A DNA stretch of 64,000 nucleotides, from NCBI RefSeq assembly GCF_007747655.1, contig NZ_CP036274.1, positions 1,302,001-1,366,000 of the forward strand, read 5' to 3'. Shown piece by piece: positions 40,823 through 49,706 of the stretch. Source of the stretch: Anatilimnocola aggregata. GTDB taxonomy: Bacteria > Planctomycetota > Planctomycetia > Pirellulales > Pirellulaceae. Both the position numbers and the translations under genes were made by a program. Position 1 is the first letter of the stretch; each line of letters starts with the position of its first letter. The notes under the pieces are model-generated. The model was not told the origin of the DNA. It ran no database searches and was given only the letters and a program-made list of their open reading frames with translations.

Positions 40823-41824
40823 ATGTTCTGCCGTTTGTTGTTCTCGTGCTTGTTGATTCTGCCTCTCGCCGCTTCCGCCGCGGGCGTTGTTTACGAAGGG
40901 ACAGAAGGGCTCGGCAAGGGAAAGCATGTCGTCCTCGTCGCTGGCGACGAAGAATACCGCAGCGAGGAAGCCCTGCCGCAATTGGGGCAGATCCTGGCCA
41001 AGCATCATGGTTTCAAATGCACGGTGCTGTTTCCCATTGCCGAAGACGGCACGATCAATCCCGATGTCAGCAACATTCCGGGGCTCGAAGCGCTCGAGAC
41101 TGCCGACCTGATGATCGTCGGCCTCCGCTTTCGCGACTTGCCCGATGACCAGATGAAGTACATGGCCGAGTACATCGAGTCGGGCAAGCCAATCATCGGG
41201 CTGCGGACGTCGACGCACGCCTTCAACATCCCGAAGGGAAAGACCTACGAGAAGTACAGCTTCAACTTTGGCGGCCAGGACTACACCAAGGGCTTCGGCC
41301 GGCAAGTGCTGGGAGAGACTTGGGTGAACCATCACGGCAAGCACGGCAGTCAGGCGACTCGCGGCATTTTTGCCAAGGGTCAGGAATCGCACCCGATCCT
41401 GATGGGAATTGCCGACGGCCAGATCTTTGGGCCAACCGACGTCTATACCGTCAACCTGCCCTTGCCGGGCGACAGCGTGCCGCTGGTGCTGGGACAAGTG
41501 GTCGACGGCATGAAGGAAGAAGACAAGGCCCTGGAAGGTCCGAAGAATGACCCCATGATGCCCGTCGCCTGGACCAAGACTTACACCACCAGCAGCGGCA
41601 AGAAGGCCCGCGTCTTCACGACCACCATGGGAGCCTCGCAAGACCTGCTCAACGAAGGTGTGCGGCGCATGATCGTCAACGCCAGCTTTTGGGCACTCGG
41701 CCTGGAAGGCAAGATTCCCGATAAGACCGTCGTCGACATAGTCGGCGATTACAAGCCCACCCGCTTCAGCTTCAAGGGATACACCAAAGGCGTGAAGCCA
41801 GAAGACCACGCTTGGAAGAAGTAG
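40823..41824 (+). CDS. Secreted ThuA-like protein
   Basis: A 333-aa protein with a signal peptide (1-20). The core matches a second ThuA-type group: KHVVLVAGDEEYRSEEALPQ, ADLMIVGLRFRDLPDDQMKY, GKPIIGLRTSTHAFN and ARVFTTTMGASQDLLNEGVR. Like its neighbour it has a class-I-amidotransferase-like fold without proven activity. The two genes are 117 nt apart with a repeat hairpin between, and share direction, so co-transcription is possible. The tail THE GYTKGVKPEDHAWKK is charged. Confidence 0.8.
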   Translation: MFCRLLFSCLLILPLAASAAGVVYEGTEGLGKGKHVVLVAGDEEYRSEEALPQLGQILAKHHGFKCTVLFPIAEDGTINPDVSNIPGLEALETADLMIVGLRFRDLPDDQMKYMAEYIESGKPIIGLRTSTHAFNIPKGKTYEKYSFNFGGQDYTKGFGRQVLGETWVNHHGKHGSQATRGIFAKGQESHPILMGIADGQIFGPTDVYTVNLPLPGDSVPLVLGQVVDGMKEEDKALEGPKNDPMMPVAWTKTYTTSSGKKARVFTTTMGASQDLLNEGVRRMIVNASFWALGLEGKIPDKTVVDIVGDYKPTRFSFKGYTKGVKPEDHAWKK

Positions 41825-41827
41825 GGG

Positions 41828-41908
41828 AAATGCAGAAGTAAGAACGCAGAATGCAGAACGAAGATACCTTTGCATTTATTCTGCATTCTGCATTTTGCGT
41901 TCTGCATT
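41828..41908. repeat. Hairpin of GCAGAATGCAGAACG-type repeats overlapping the nagA end
   Basis: Left arm 41828-41862 and right arm 41879-41908 are imperfect reverse complements built of CAGAATGCAGAACG and TTCTGCATTCTGC units. The right arm codes for the last ten residues and stop of the minus-strand nagA gene, showing that the repeat invaded or grew over the gene end. Confidence 0.85.
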
Positions 41909-43075
41909 CGAAGAACACCAATCGCCAGAGTTCATTGTTCCTCTCACTGCCAACTTCGTGGTCCCCACTGTCGGTTCGTCAAACAGCACGAGATTGGCTG
42001 GGCAGCCGACGTCGAGGCGGTGATTGGTCACGCCGATCAATGCAGCAGGCTGAGTGGAGGCCATTTCAACAGCAGTGGCGAGGTTCACACCTGCGAAGCG
42101 CATAACCTGTGCGACGCAGGTGTCCAGCAAAAGCGAAGCGCCGGCGAGAATATCGCGCTGGCCAGCCACGACCAGTTTGCCACTCGCCAACACTTCGAGG
42201 TCGCCCAGTCCTGTGGCATAGGTGCCCGGGGGCATGCCTCCCATGGACGTAACGTCGCTGACCAAAATGCAGCGCTGGGGACTCTTCGCGCGGATCATCG
42301 CTTTCACTACCGCTGGTGGCAGATGATGGCCATCGACAATCAAACTGGCGACTAAACGATCTTCGGCCAGTTGATCCCAAATGTAATTGGGATGACGCTT
42401 GATCTGTGGATGAGCACCGTTGCCCAAGTGGGTGCTCAGGCGAGCACCGGCATCGACGGCTGCTGCAATCTGGTCGCTATTGGCGTTGGTGTGGCCAATA
42501 GCTACGAGAACGCCCATCCGGGCTGCTTCGCGAATGACTGGAATCGCCTCGGCATATTCGGGCGAGATGGTCAGGAGTTTTATCTTTCCCCGCGCGGCGT
42601 CTTGGAACTTTTTGAATTCATCCAGCGTAGGAACGCGCACATGCTGAATCGGGTGAGCACCGCGCGGGCCATCGAGCGGAGAGATCCACGGTCCTTCGCA
42701 GTGAAAGCCCGGAATGCGCGCGGCAACTTCGGGCAGCTGGTCGATCGCCCGCGCCAGCACCGCGAACGAATTGGCCAACACCTGCTGGCTATCGGTGGTG
42801 CAAGTGGCGAGAAAACTAGTGCAGCCGCCAGCGTCCATATCCATGGCCACTTCGCGGACCTTTTCGATGGTCAGCTGCTGGTCGTTGAACTCCCGGCCCC
42901 GATAGCCATTGATTTGCAGATCGACAAAGCCCGGTGCCACAATCGGCAGGGTCTCCGCGGCCAGCGAATTCAGGGCCACTTGCCGGGCGGGAATAATGGA
43001 ATCGATAGTTCTGCCCTTCACTGCGATTTCGACCGGGCGGAGCGAATCGTAGCGGCGGGCGACGATGGTCGGCAT
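41876..43075 (-). CDS. nagA: N-acetylglucosamine-6-phosphate deacetylase
   Basis: A 399-aa amidohydrolase of the NagA type, which removes acetate from GlcNAc-6-phosphate in amino-sugar use and cell-wall recycling. Seen: PGFVDLQINGYRG with the first metal region, FHCEGPWISPLDGPRGAHP (catalytic Glu), AIGHTNANS, STHLGNGAHP (canonical THLFNAM altered) and LVSDVTSMGGMPPG (catalytic Asp). The ATG at 43075 starts the first beta domain. The last residues NAERKMQNAE come from an intergenic repeat (41828-41908), so the C-terminus is extended compared with relatives. No nagB is near. Confidence 0.88.
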   Translation of the reverse strand: MPTIVARRYDSLRPVEIAVKGRTIDSIIPARQVALNSLAAETLPIVAPGFVDLQINGYRGREFNDQQLTIEKVREVAMDMDAGGCTSFLATCTTDSQQVLANSFAVLARAIDQLPEVAARIPGFHCEGPWISPLDGPRGAHPIQHVRVPTLDEFKKFQDAARGKIKLLTISPEYAEAIPVIREAARMGVLVAIGHTNANSDQIAAAVDAGARLSTHLGNGAHPQIKRHPNYIWDQLAEDRLVASLIVDGHHLPPAVVKAMIRAKSPQRCILVSDVTSMGGMPPGTYATGLGDLEVLASGKLVVAGQRDILAGASLLLDTCVAQVMRFAGVNLATAVEMASTQPAALIGVTNHRLDVGCPANLVLFDEPTVGTTKLAVRGTMNSGDWCSSNAERKMQNAE

Positions 43076-43235
43076 ATTGGCAACAGCTTTTGGGGGGCGG
43101 GGAATATTAATCGCGGTAGTCTGCCTAGGCGTCAGACTCGCATAGCGTTGAAACGCTGGCTGCGCCATAATAGCGGCATGCGGGGACCGCTGCACGGTGC
43201 GGCATTGGCCGTCCTTGAATTTTGGAGCTATCGCC

Positions 43236-44867
43236 ATGCGATTCATCTCGTTAGTCGTTTTGACCTCAATGCTGGTGCTTGCACCGGCAGTTTCTTATGC
43301 CGCGAACGAAGGCCAGGAAGACCTCGATAAAGCCATCGACCTGCAATTGAACGTGCAGTCGCTCGCCGACTTGGAAAAGGTCGTTAGCCTCGCAGAAAGT
43401 GCCCTCACCAAGGGGCTGGAAAAAGACAACGCCGAGTTCGCCCGGCAACTGCTGGCGGCCACGCTCTTTCAACATGCCAACCGGCTGAGCGCTGCCATCT
43501 TCGAACAAACGCCTCCCAGCCCGCGCTGGCCGTTCATTCGCAAGATTGCCCTGGCCGATCTCGAAAAAGCGCGCAAGCACGACCCGAAACTGCCCGACAC
43601 GTTTCTGCTGATTGCCAAGTTGCAGATTTTGCCCGATGGCGATGAGAAGGCTGCTTCTGAAGCAATCGACGAAGCGGTTCGCTTGCTCAAGGCCAAGGAT
43701 AATTCCAAGGCTTATGCCGATGCGCTCGTCCTGCGGGCCCAGATGACCGAAGACATGGACGCGAAGTTCAACGACTTCGATGCTGCCGTGAAGGCCGACC
43801 CACGCAACACCAGCGCGCTGCAAGCTCGGGCCCTGATGTATCTGGAAAAAGGCGAAAACGAAAAAGCCACGGCCGACCTGCAAGCCGCGGTCGAGTTGCA
43901 AAAGGATAATCCGCAAGTCCTTGGCGCTTTAGCCGAGGTAATGACGAATTTGAAGAAGTACGACGAAGCCCTCAAGCTGTGCGACCAGGTAATCAAGCTC
44001 AAGCCGCAAGAAACGCTGGGCTACAACCTGCGTGCTCGGGTCCACGTGCTCAAGGACGATCTTAAGTCCGGTATCGAAGACTTGAATCAGGCATTGAAGA
44101 TCAATCCCGAAGATCTCCCGGCGCTCCTCATGCGCAGCGGACTGCTGGCTGCCGATGGCAAGCCGGAAGACGCTAAGGCTGATGTTGAAAAGGCTCTGCG
44201 GATCAATCCGAACGTACCGCAGTCAATCTTGATGAAGAGCCGGCTGGCGGCCCAACTTGGCAAATTTGGCGAAGCGATCAGCGATGTGCAAACGCTGCTC
44301 CGTTCCGATCCCAAAAACGCCGACTATCGCCTGCAATTGGCTCTCTACCTGCAAGGTGATAAGCGGCCCCGCCGGGCCCTGGAAGTGTTGAATGGCCTGA
44401 TTGATGATGACTCGAAGGATGCCGACCTGTACCGCACCCGCGGCGATGTGCTGCTAAGTGTGAACAAGCACGCCGAAGCGATTGCCGACTACGAAGCAGC
44501 GTTGAAGATCGATCCAGAAGATACTGGCGTCTTGAATAATCTCGCCTGGGTTCTGGCCACTTCGGAAACCGAAAGCGTGCGCGATTCCAAGCGTTCGATC
44601 GAACTGGCCACCAAGGCCTGCGAACTCACCAAGTACGAAAAGGCCCACATCCTCAGCACCTTGGCCTCGGGTTATGCTGAGAAGGGTGACTTCGAAACGG
44701 CCATCAAGTGGTCGACCAAGGCCGTGGAGTTGGGCGAAGGCGAAGTCAAAGATCAGCTGAAGAAGGAACTGGAAAGCTACAAAGAAAAGAAGCCGTGGCG
44801 CGAAGCTCAAAACGTGGAAGAGAATACCAAGCCACTCGGACCAGCATCCAACGACCTGGAGACTTAG
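43236..44867 (+). CDS. Secreted TPR-repeat protein
   Basis: A 543-aa protein with a signal peptide (1-23, cut near SYAAN). At least seven TPR motifs follow between about residues 160 and 490 (such as ALAEVMTNLKKYDEALKLCD, LRARVHVLKDDLKSGIEDLN, TRGDVLLSVNKHAEAIADYE). The TPR solenoid should bind protein partners in the periplasm. The gene is 3 nt from the HlyD-type gene and is therefore the first of a TPR-HlyD-ABC cluster. The C-terminal KEKKPWREAQNVEE is a repeat-free tail. The ATG at 43236 has GGAG upstream. Confidence 0.85.
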   Translation: MRFISLVVLTSMLVLAPAVSYAANEGQEDLDKAIDLQLNVQSLADLEKVVSLAESALTKGLEKDNAEFARQLLAATLFQHANRLSAAIFEQTPPSPRWPFIRKIALADLEKARKHDPKLPDTFLLIAKLQILPDGDEKAASEAIDEAVRLLKAKDNSKAYADALVLRAQMTEDMDAKFNDFDAAVKADPRNTSALQARALMYLEKGENEKATADLQAAVELQKDNPQVLGALAEVMTNLKKYDEALKLCDQVIKLKPQETLGYNLRARVHVLKDDLKSGIEDLNQALKINPEDLPALLMRSGLLAADGKPEDAKADVEKALRINPNVPQSILMKSRLAAQLGKFGEAISDVQTLLRSDPKNADYRLQLALYLQGDKRPRRALEVLNGLIDDDSKDADLYRTRGDVLLSVNKHAEAIADYEAALKIDPEDTGVLNNLAWVLATSETESVRDSKRSIELATKACELTKYEKAHILSTLASGYAEKGDFETAIKWSTKAVELGEGEVKDQLKKELESYKEKKPWREAQNVEENTKPLGPASNDLET

Positions 44868-44870
44868 TAC

Positions 44871-46142
44871 ATGTCGGGCGGAAATCCTGCGGTGCTCGAT
44901 CCCTCGACTGGCGACGGCACCGCCAACGGAGAAAACCTCGAGGATCGCGTCCGGTCGCTCCGGCTTTCTTCTATTCCGCAGGGAGGCGATTGGTTTCGTT
45001 CGCTAGTTCTCTTGGTCGTCGGCGCTGGCTTTCTGGGCATTTTGTTCTACCTGGTGCGCGAGACGTTGGAGGCGAATCGCGGTGCGGCGGCGCCCGGGGC
45101 GGTCGCCACGACAGCTGCGGAAAACAACTCCTCGCCCGAACAGCCGACCAGCAATGGTTCCGAAGCGGGCTCGAACAACGGTGCGGCAAATGTCCCCGCC
45201 GCTCTCAGCCGGCCGGGAACTACGGCGCTTGAGTCGCAGGGCTATATCATTCCCGCGCATCAAATCCTCGTCAGTCCGCAGGTCAGCGGGCGGATCATCG
45301 AGTTGCATATCGAAGAAGGTCGCCGCGTGGACAAAGGCGCGATTCTCGCTCGGCTCGAAAACACCGAGTATCAAGCGGACGTTGACCGCGCGAAGTCGAC
45401 CGTCCGCGCTGCCAGCGAACGACTCCGCGAGTTAGAAAACGGCAGTCGTCCCGAAGAGATCGCTCAGGCCAAGGCCGAACTGGGTGAATCGCAGGCTCAG
45501 CTTTCGCAGCTTCGCAGCCAATGGGAACGCAACTCGGAATTGCGCAAGACGAATGCCATTACGCAGCAAGATCTCGAACAGTCCGAGAGTGCGTACCGAG
45601 CCATGGAAATGCGAATCGTTCGACTAACACAGTCGTTTCGCCTGATGGAGCTCGGCCCGCGCGACGAACAGATCGAAAACGCCCGCGCACTTCTCGAACA
45701 GGCGAAGGCCGAGTTGACCAAGGCCGAGTGGCGATTAGGGAACTGCATTATCAAGGCCCCGATCAGCGGCACCATTTTGAAGAAGAACGCCGAAGAGGGA
45801 AACATCGTGAACCCGATCGCCTTCAACGGTTCGTTCAGCCTGTGCGATATGGCCGATCTGTCCGACCTGGAAGTCGACCTCAACGTGCAGGAACGCGATA
45901 TCTCAACAGTCTTCAAGGGACAGAAGTGCCGCGTACGTTCGCTGGCTTATCCTGAGCGAATTTACGAAGGCTATGTCTCGCGGCTCATGCCCATCGCCGA
46001 CCGCGCCAAAGGGGCCGTACCGGTGCGCGTAAAACTTTCGATTCCACCGGAAGAAGAAGGTGTGTACCTGAAGCCCGAAATGGGCGCAACGGTCACGTTT
46101 TTGAAGGCTGAGGCAGCACCTACAGCGGCCCCACCCCAGTAG
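44871..46142 (+). CDS. HlyD-type periplasmic adaptor (membrane-fusion) protein
   Basis: A 423-aa membrane-fusion protein that links an inner-membrane transporter to the periplasm. One anchor helix (about 44-62, SLVLLVVGAGFLGILFYLV) is followed by a linker rich in Ala/Asn/Ser, a lipoyl half GYIIPAHQILVSPQVSGRII, a coiled-coil hairpin (about 170-280), and the second lipoyl half with IIKAPISGTILKKNAEEGNI, then the beta-barrel domain. This is the MacA/HlyD layout. It lies between the TPR gene and an ABC ATPase gene, so export of a substrate by a MacAB-like system is inferred. Confidence 0.88.
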   Translation: MSGGNPAVLDPSTGDGTANGENLEDRVRSLRLSSIPQGGDWFRSLVLLVVGAGFLGILFYLVRETLEANRGAAAPGAVATTAAENNSSPEQPTSNGSEAGSNNGAANVPAALSRPGTTALESQGYIIPAHQILVSPQVSGRIIELHIEEGRRVDKGAILARLENTEYQADVDRAKSTVRAASERLRELENGSRPEEIAQAKAELGESQAQLSQLRSQWERNSELRKTNAITQQDLEQSESAYRAMEMRIVRLTQSFRLMELGPRDEQIENARALLEQAKAELTKAEWRLGNCIIKAPISGTILKKNAEEGNIVNPIAFNGSFSLCDMADLSDLEVDLNVQERDISTVFKGQKCRVRSLAYPERIYEGYVSRLMPIADRAKGAVPVRVKLSIPPEEEGVYLKPEMGATVTFLKAEAAPTAAPPQ

Positions 46143-46242
46143 AATACAAACCGGCATTGGCCCAGCGCGCGGCGACTGACTGGCTCGGCCACCATTTCGA
46201 TTCGTTCAGCCCCCTGTGATCCAGCTCGAGAATTGATCCAAG

Positions 46243-46944
46243 ATGAAGTCTGGTCCGGCGATTGTCAGCGTGCAGGGAGTGCACAAGTATTTCACCCGTG
46301 GCAGCGAACGCGTGGACGTGCTCAACGGTTTGAATCTGGATGTGGCGCAAGGAGACTTCCTGGCACTGATGGGCCCCAGCGGTTCGGGCAAGACGACATT
46401 GCTCAACTTGATTGCCGGGCTCGATACGCCCAGCGAGGGGCAAGTCTGGGTCGGCGGCAACTGCATTTCGCAACTGTCCGAGGGTCAGCTGGCGCAGTGG
46501 CGCACGCGGCACATTGGCTTCGTCTTCCAGTTCTATCACCTGCTTCCCGTCCTCACGGCCTACGAGAACATCGAACTGCCGCTGTTGCTGCTCCCTCTAA
46601 GTGGGGCGGCGCGGCGAAAGCAAGTCCGTACGGCCCTGGAGTTAGTGGGCTTGAACAACCGCGAAAACCATCGCCCCGGCCAGCTTTCCGGCGGTCAGCA
46701 GCAGCGCGTGGGAATTGCCCGGGCCATTGTGACCGACCCCACGCTGATTGTGGCCGACGAACCGACGGGCGACCTGGACGCCAAATCGGCCGACGAGATT
46801 CTAAGCTTGCTGCAGGTTCTGCAGCGGACTCTGAACAAGACCATCATCATGGTCACTCACGACCCGCGGGCAGCCGAACGGGCCTCGCACGTGCAGCGGC
46901 TCGACAAGGGACGCCTGGTCGTCGGCAATGCTGCGGAGCATTAG
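46243..46944 (+). CDS. ABC transporter ATPase, MacB/LolD type
   Basis: A 233-aa ATPase with all motifs: Walker [14 protein letters not shown]-loop [10 protein letters not shown], signature LSGGQQQR, Walker [13 protein letters not shown] and H-loop MVTHDPR. The [13 protein letters not shown] text places it with MacB/LolD/FtsE-type exporters of lipids, peptides or antibiotics. It follows the adaptor gene by 100 nt. The expected membrane permease is not next to it: the next gene is the small basic protein. The permease may be encoded elsewhere or have been lost. Confidence 0.92.
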   Translation: MKSGPAIVSVQGVHKYFTRGSERVDVLNGLNLDVAQGDFLALMGPSGSGKTTLLNLIAGLDTPSEGQVWVGGNCISQLSEGQLAQWRTRHIGFVFQFYHLLPVLTAYENIELPLLLLPLSGAARRKQVRTALELVGLNNRENHRPGQLSGGQQQRVGIARAIVTDPTLIVADEPTGDLDAKSADEILSLLQVLQRTLNKTIIMVTHDPRAAERASHVQRLDKGRLVVGNAAEH

Positions 46945-46977
46945 GCGCTTTTGGCCCATGCCACATCACTTCCGCGG

Positions 46978-47006
46978 TTGCCAACGGGGCCGGAGATTTC
47001 TATACT
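46978..47006 (+). promoter_or_regulatory. Sigma-70-type promoter for the small basic protein gene
   Basis: TTGCCA at 46978-46983, 17-nt spacer, TATACT at 47001-47006. It directs transcription toward 47170 with a leader of about 155 nt that contains the palindrome CAAGCGCTTG. A strong isolated promoter fits a highly expressed gene. Confidence 0.6.
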
Positions 47007-47169
47007 GGTCGATTCGCCTGAGCTGGCCTGCTGTGCAAGCGCTTGTGCAGCTGGCGGAAGAGTACGGGCCATTTTTGCTTAAACATTGACGCTGCCGGTA
47101 GTTACTGCAGCCAATTTGAGCGACGAACATTGCTGGACGGCACCGCTGACGAGCGGCCGGGAGAAAGTC

Positions 47170-47472
47170 ATGACGATCGATAAGAGTCTGAAGGTTAAGG
47201 GCAGCGGTATTCAGAACCGGAACGTGCTGACCCGCGCCGAACGCGTGACGCAGCTGATGGCTGCCGAAAAGTTCAAAGAAGGGGACAAGGTGCTCGGCCT
47301 GCCGAAGGTCCGCGTCTTCAAGCTCTCGCTGAAGAAAAAGAAGAAGGTCAAGACGGAAGAAGGGGCCGAAGCCGGGAAGGCTGCTCCTGCTGCCAAGGGT
47401 GGAGCTGCCAAGGGTGGAGCCGCAGCCGCCAAGCCAGCCGCCGGTGCTGCGAAGCCCGCTGCCAAGAAGTAA
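47170..47472 (+). CDS. PVC small basic protein with Ala/Lys-rich tail
   Basis: A 100-aa protein. Residues 1-63 (MTIDKSLKVKGSGIQNRNVL, TRAERVTQLMAAEKF, GLPKVRVFKLSLKKKKKVK) match the small basic protein family shared by Chlamydiae, Verrucomicrobia and Planctomycetes (TIGR04137). The family is thought to be ribosome- or RNA-associated from its conservation and charge, but has no proven role. The tail of about 35 residues is low-complexity Ala/Lys/Gly (KGGAAKGGAAAAKPAAGAAK), resembling histone-H1-like tails. The ATG at 47170 is used; the longer ORF to 47086 is not part of the family. Confidence 0.8.
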   Translation: MTIDKSLKVKGSGIQNRNVLTRAERVTQLMAAEKFKEGDKVLGLPKVRVFKLSLKKKKKVKTEEGAEAGKAAPAAKGGAAKGGAAAAKPAAGAAKPAAKK

Positions 47473-47583
47473 GCGACTCAGTTCCGTTGACAATCCTCCT
47501 CGCGTTTCGCGTGAGGAGTACTCCGTGCGCGGCAGCCTGCCGTGCGCGACGAGAACCAACTGCAGACCCCGCGAGGTTCGGCC

Positions 47584-48855
47584 ATGCGCGTCAAGCTCGA
47601 GTACGGTCGCACGGGCCTCTATGCCGATCTGCCCGCAGATCGAGTCGTCCGCACGTTGCATTATAAAGATGCCCCGCCCCTCCCCGATCCGGTCGCTTCG
47701 CTGGCCAGCGTGCTGGCAGCGCCTCTGGGTACGAGGCCTCTCGCCGAATTAGCCGCCGGCAAACGTACTTGCTGCATCGCCATCTGCGATATCACAAGGC
47801 CAGTTCCCAACGAGTTGATCCTCCGCCCGCTCCTCGCCACGCTCGAAGCCAGTGGCATCGCGCGAGAGAACATCCTCATTCTGGTCGCCACGGGCCTGCA
47901 CCGCGAAAGTACGGACGAAGAAGTGCTGGAAATGGTGGGGAGTGAGATCGCCGCGAACTATCGCGTTGAGAATCATCACGGCCAGGAGCGCGACGAACAT
48001 ACCTACCTGGGGGACAGCCCACGCGGCGTGCCGATTTGGATCGATACACGGTATGTCGAGGCCGAACTGAAAATCACGATCGGGCTGATCGAACCTCACT
48101 TCATGGCTGGCTACTCAGGTGGGCGTAAGCTCATCTGCCCAGGACTTGCCGCGCTGGAAACGGTGAAGGTTTGGCACGGGCCGGCGTTTCTCGAACATCC
48201 ACGGGCCGAGAGTGGTTCGCTCGAAGGAAACCCGGTCCACGAAGAAAACACTTGGATCGCCCAGCGCGCGGGCTGCGACTTTATTGTGAATGTGGTGATC
48301 GATGCCCAGCGCCGACCGCTGAAGTTCGTCGCCGGCGATATGTTGCAGGCCTTCGCCGAGGGAGTAAAGTTTTGCAGCCAGGTCGTACACGACTATCTGC
48401 CCGAGCCCGTCGAGATTGTCGTCACCAGCGGGGCCGGCTATCCACTCGATACGACTTTCTATCAAGCCGTGAAAGGAATGAACGGCGCCCTCTCGATCAT
48501 CAAGCCCGGCGGCACCATCATCCTCTGCGCGAGCATGAGCGAAGGAATCGGTAGCCCGCAATTTCAGCAGCTCTTTCGTGAAAACAGCACGCTGGAAGGG
48601 TTCATGCAGCGAATCACCGGTGAAGGTTACTTCGTGATGGATCAATGGCAGCTGGAAGAGTTGGCCAAGGTTCGCCGCAAGGCCCGTGTGAAAGTCGTGA
48701 CCGACGGTCTGCCGGCTGAAACGCTGCGCGGCCTGTTCGTCGAATGGGCCCCGAGCATCGAGCAAGCCGTGGCCGAATCGCTGGCCGAATATGGCCCCAC
48801 GGCGAAGGTCGCCGTCATACCGAAGGGCCCATACGTTCTTGCGCAATTAGCGTGA
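47584..48855 (+). CDS. LarA-type nickel-pincer racemase/epimerase
   Basis: A 423-aa protein of the lactate racemase superfamily, which uses a nickel-pincer nucleotide cofactor. The key residues of LarA are all visible: DITRPVPN (Arg that holds substrate), ATGLHRE (His), [18 protein letters not shown] (His and the cofactor-attaching Lys), and VKVWHGP (metal-binding His). Members racemise lactate or 2-hydroxy acids, or epimerise sugar acids, so the substrate is left open. The cofactor genes larB, larC and larE are not in the window. It lies 112 nt after the small basic protein gene and converges with an acyltransferase gene, with 12 nt between their stops. Confidence 0.88.
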   Translation: MRVKLEYGRTGLYADLPADRVVRTLHYKDAPPLPDPVASLASVLAAPLGTRPLAELAAGKRTCCIAICDITRPVPNELILRPLLATLEASGIARENILILVATGLHRESTDEEVLEMVGSEIAANYRVENHHGQERDEHTYLGDSPRGVPIWIDTRYVEAELKITIGLIEPHFMAGYSGGRKLICPGLAALETVKVWHGPAFLEHPRAESGSLEGNPVHEENTWIAQRAGCDFIVNVVIDAQRRPLKFVAGDMLQAFAEGVKFCSQVVHDYLPEPVEIVVTSGAGYPLDTTFYQAVKGMNGALSIIKPGGTIILCASMSEGIGSPQFQQLFRENSTLEGFMQRITGEGYFVMDQWQLEELAKVRRKARVKVVTDGLPAETLRGLFVEWAPSIEQAVAESLAEYGPTAKVAVIPKGPYVLAQLA

Positions 48856-48867
48856 AGTGGTGGTCAA

Positions 48868-49674
48868 CTACTTACTCTTCCTTCGCTCTTCGGCAGCTTC
48901 GAAGTCGGCGGTGATTTGAGCATCGGTGGGTTTCCAATTTCGGCCGGCAAGTTGCGGCTCAAAGTCGGGCTGCCCGGCGAGGGCGGCAAGGGCTTTCAAA
49001 ACACGGAGCATGACGAGTTGCACGGCCTCGGGATCGTCTTCGCGGCCATAGTACTCTGAGATGTCGAGCAGCGGGCCAACGCGTACGACGACATTCGCCC
49101 GCATCAGGAAAGGGCTCCAGGCCGCGTTGCGATAGGGTGAGCCTTGAATGAAAACCGGCAGCAGGGGCACGCGAGAGTTCATCGCCACGACGGCTGCCCC
49201 AGGGCGACACGGCAGCAGAATCTGCTCGGTCATGTTGATGCGCCCTTCCGGAAACATGCCGACAATGCCCCCCTTGGCGGCGTGACGCATGGCGATCTTG
49301 GTGGCCGCCGTATCGATCCCGCCGCGACCGACCGGAATCACTTCGCAGAGCTTCAGGAAAAGGCCGAAAATGGGATGCACGCAGTATTCGCGGGCCACCA
49401 TCCAATAAATTTTTCGATGGCAGGCGGTCTGCACAAAAAAGGGATCGACGCTGCTGCGATGATTGCAGACGATCACCGCGCCGGTCTCTTCGGGGATCGG
49501 CAATTTCGGCGGCAACTTAGCCCGCCATTGCCAGCGGGCAAACAGGTAACAAACACCCCAGAAAACGGCCTGGTGGGGTGCGAACCGGCTGAAGAGTCGC
49601 AGGTAAATCAACCAACCGACGAAGGCAGTAACAAGCACGCCCAGCGCGATCAGAATCCATTGCAGCGCGGTCAC
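48868..49674 (-). CDS. PlsC-type 1-acyl-glycerol-3-phosphate acyltransferase
   Basis: A 268-aa acyltransferase with one N-terminal membrane helix (WILIALGVLVTAFVGWLIYL). The catalytic H-x4-D motif is NHRSSVD (about 73-79), and the phosphate-binding block is FPEGRINMTE, with a later RVPLLPVFIQGSP. It probably acylates lysophosphatidate or a related lipid. GTG at 49674 is the start, with GGAG 7 nt upstream. The C-terminus is basic (FEAAEERRKSK). It is co-directional with the membrane protein upstream (32 nt) and likely in the same transcript. Confidence 0.85.
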   Translation of the reverse strand: MTALQWILIALGVLVTAFVGWLIYLRLFSRFAPHQAVFWGVCYLFARWQWRAKLPPKLPIPEETGAVIVCNHRSSVDPFFVQTACHRKIYWMVAREYCVHPIFGLFLKLCEVIPVGRGGIDTAATKIAMRHAAKGGIVGMFPEGRINMTEQILLPCRPGAAVVAMNSRVPLLPVFIQGSPYRNAAWSPFLMRANVVVRVGPLLDISEYYGREDDPEAVQLVMLRVLKALAALAGQPDFEPQLAGRNWKPTDAQITADFEAAEERRKSK

Positions 49675-49706
49675 TTGGTACTCCAGAACAACTCAATTCT
49701 CCGCAG

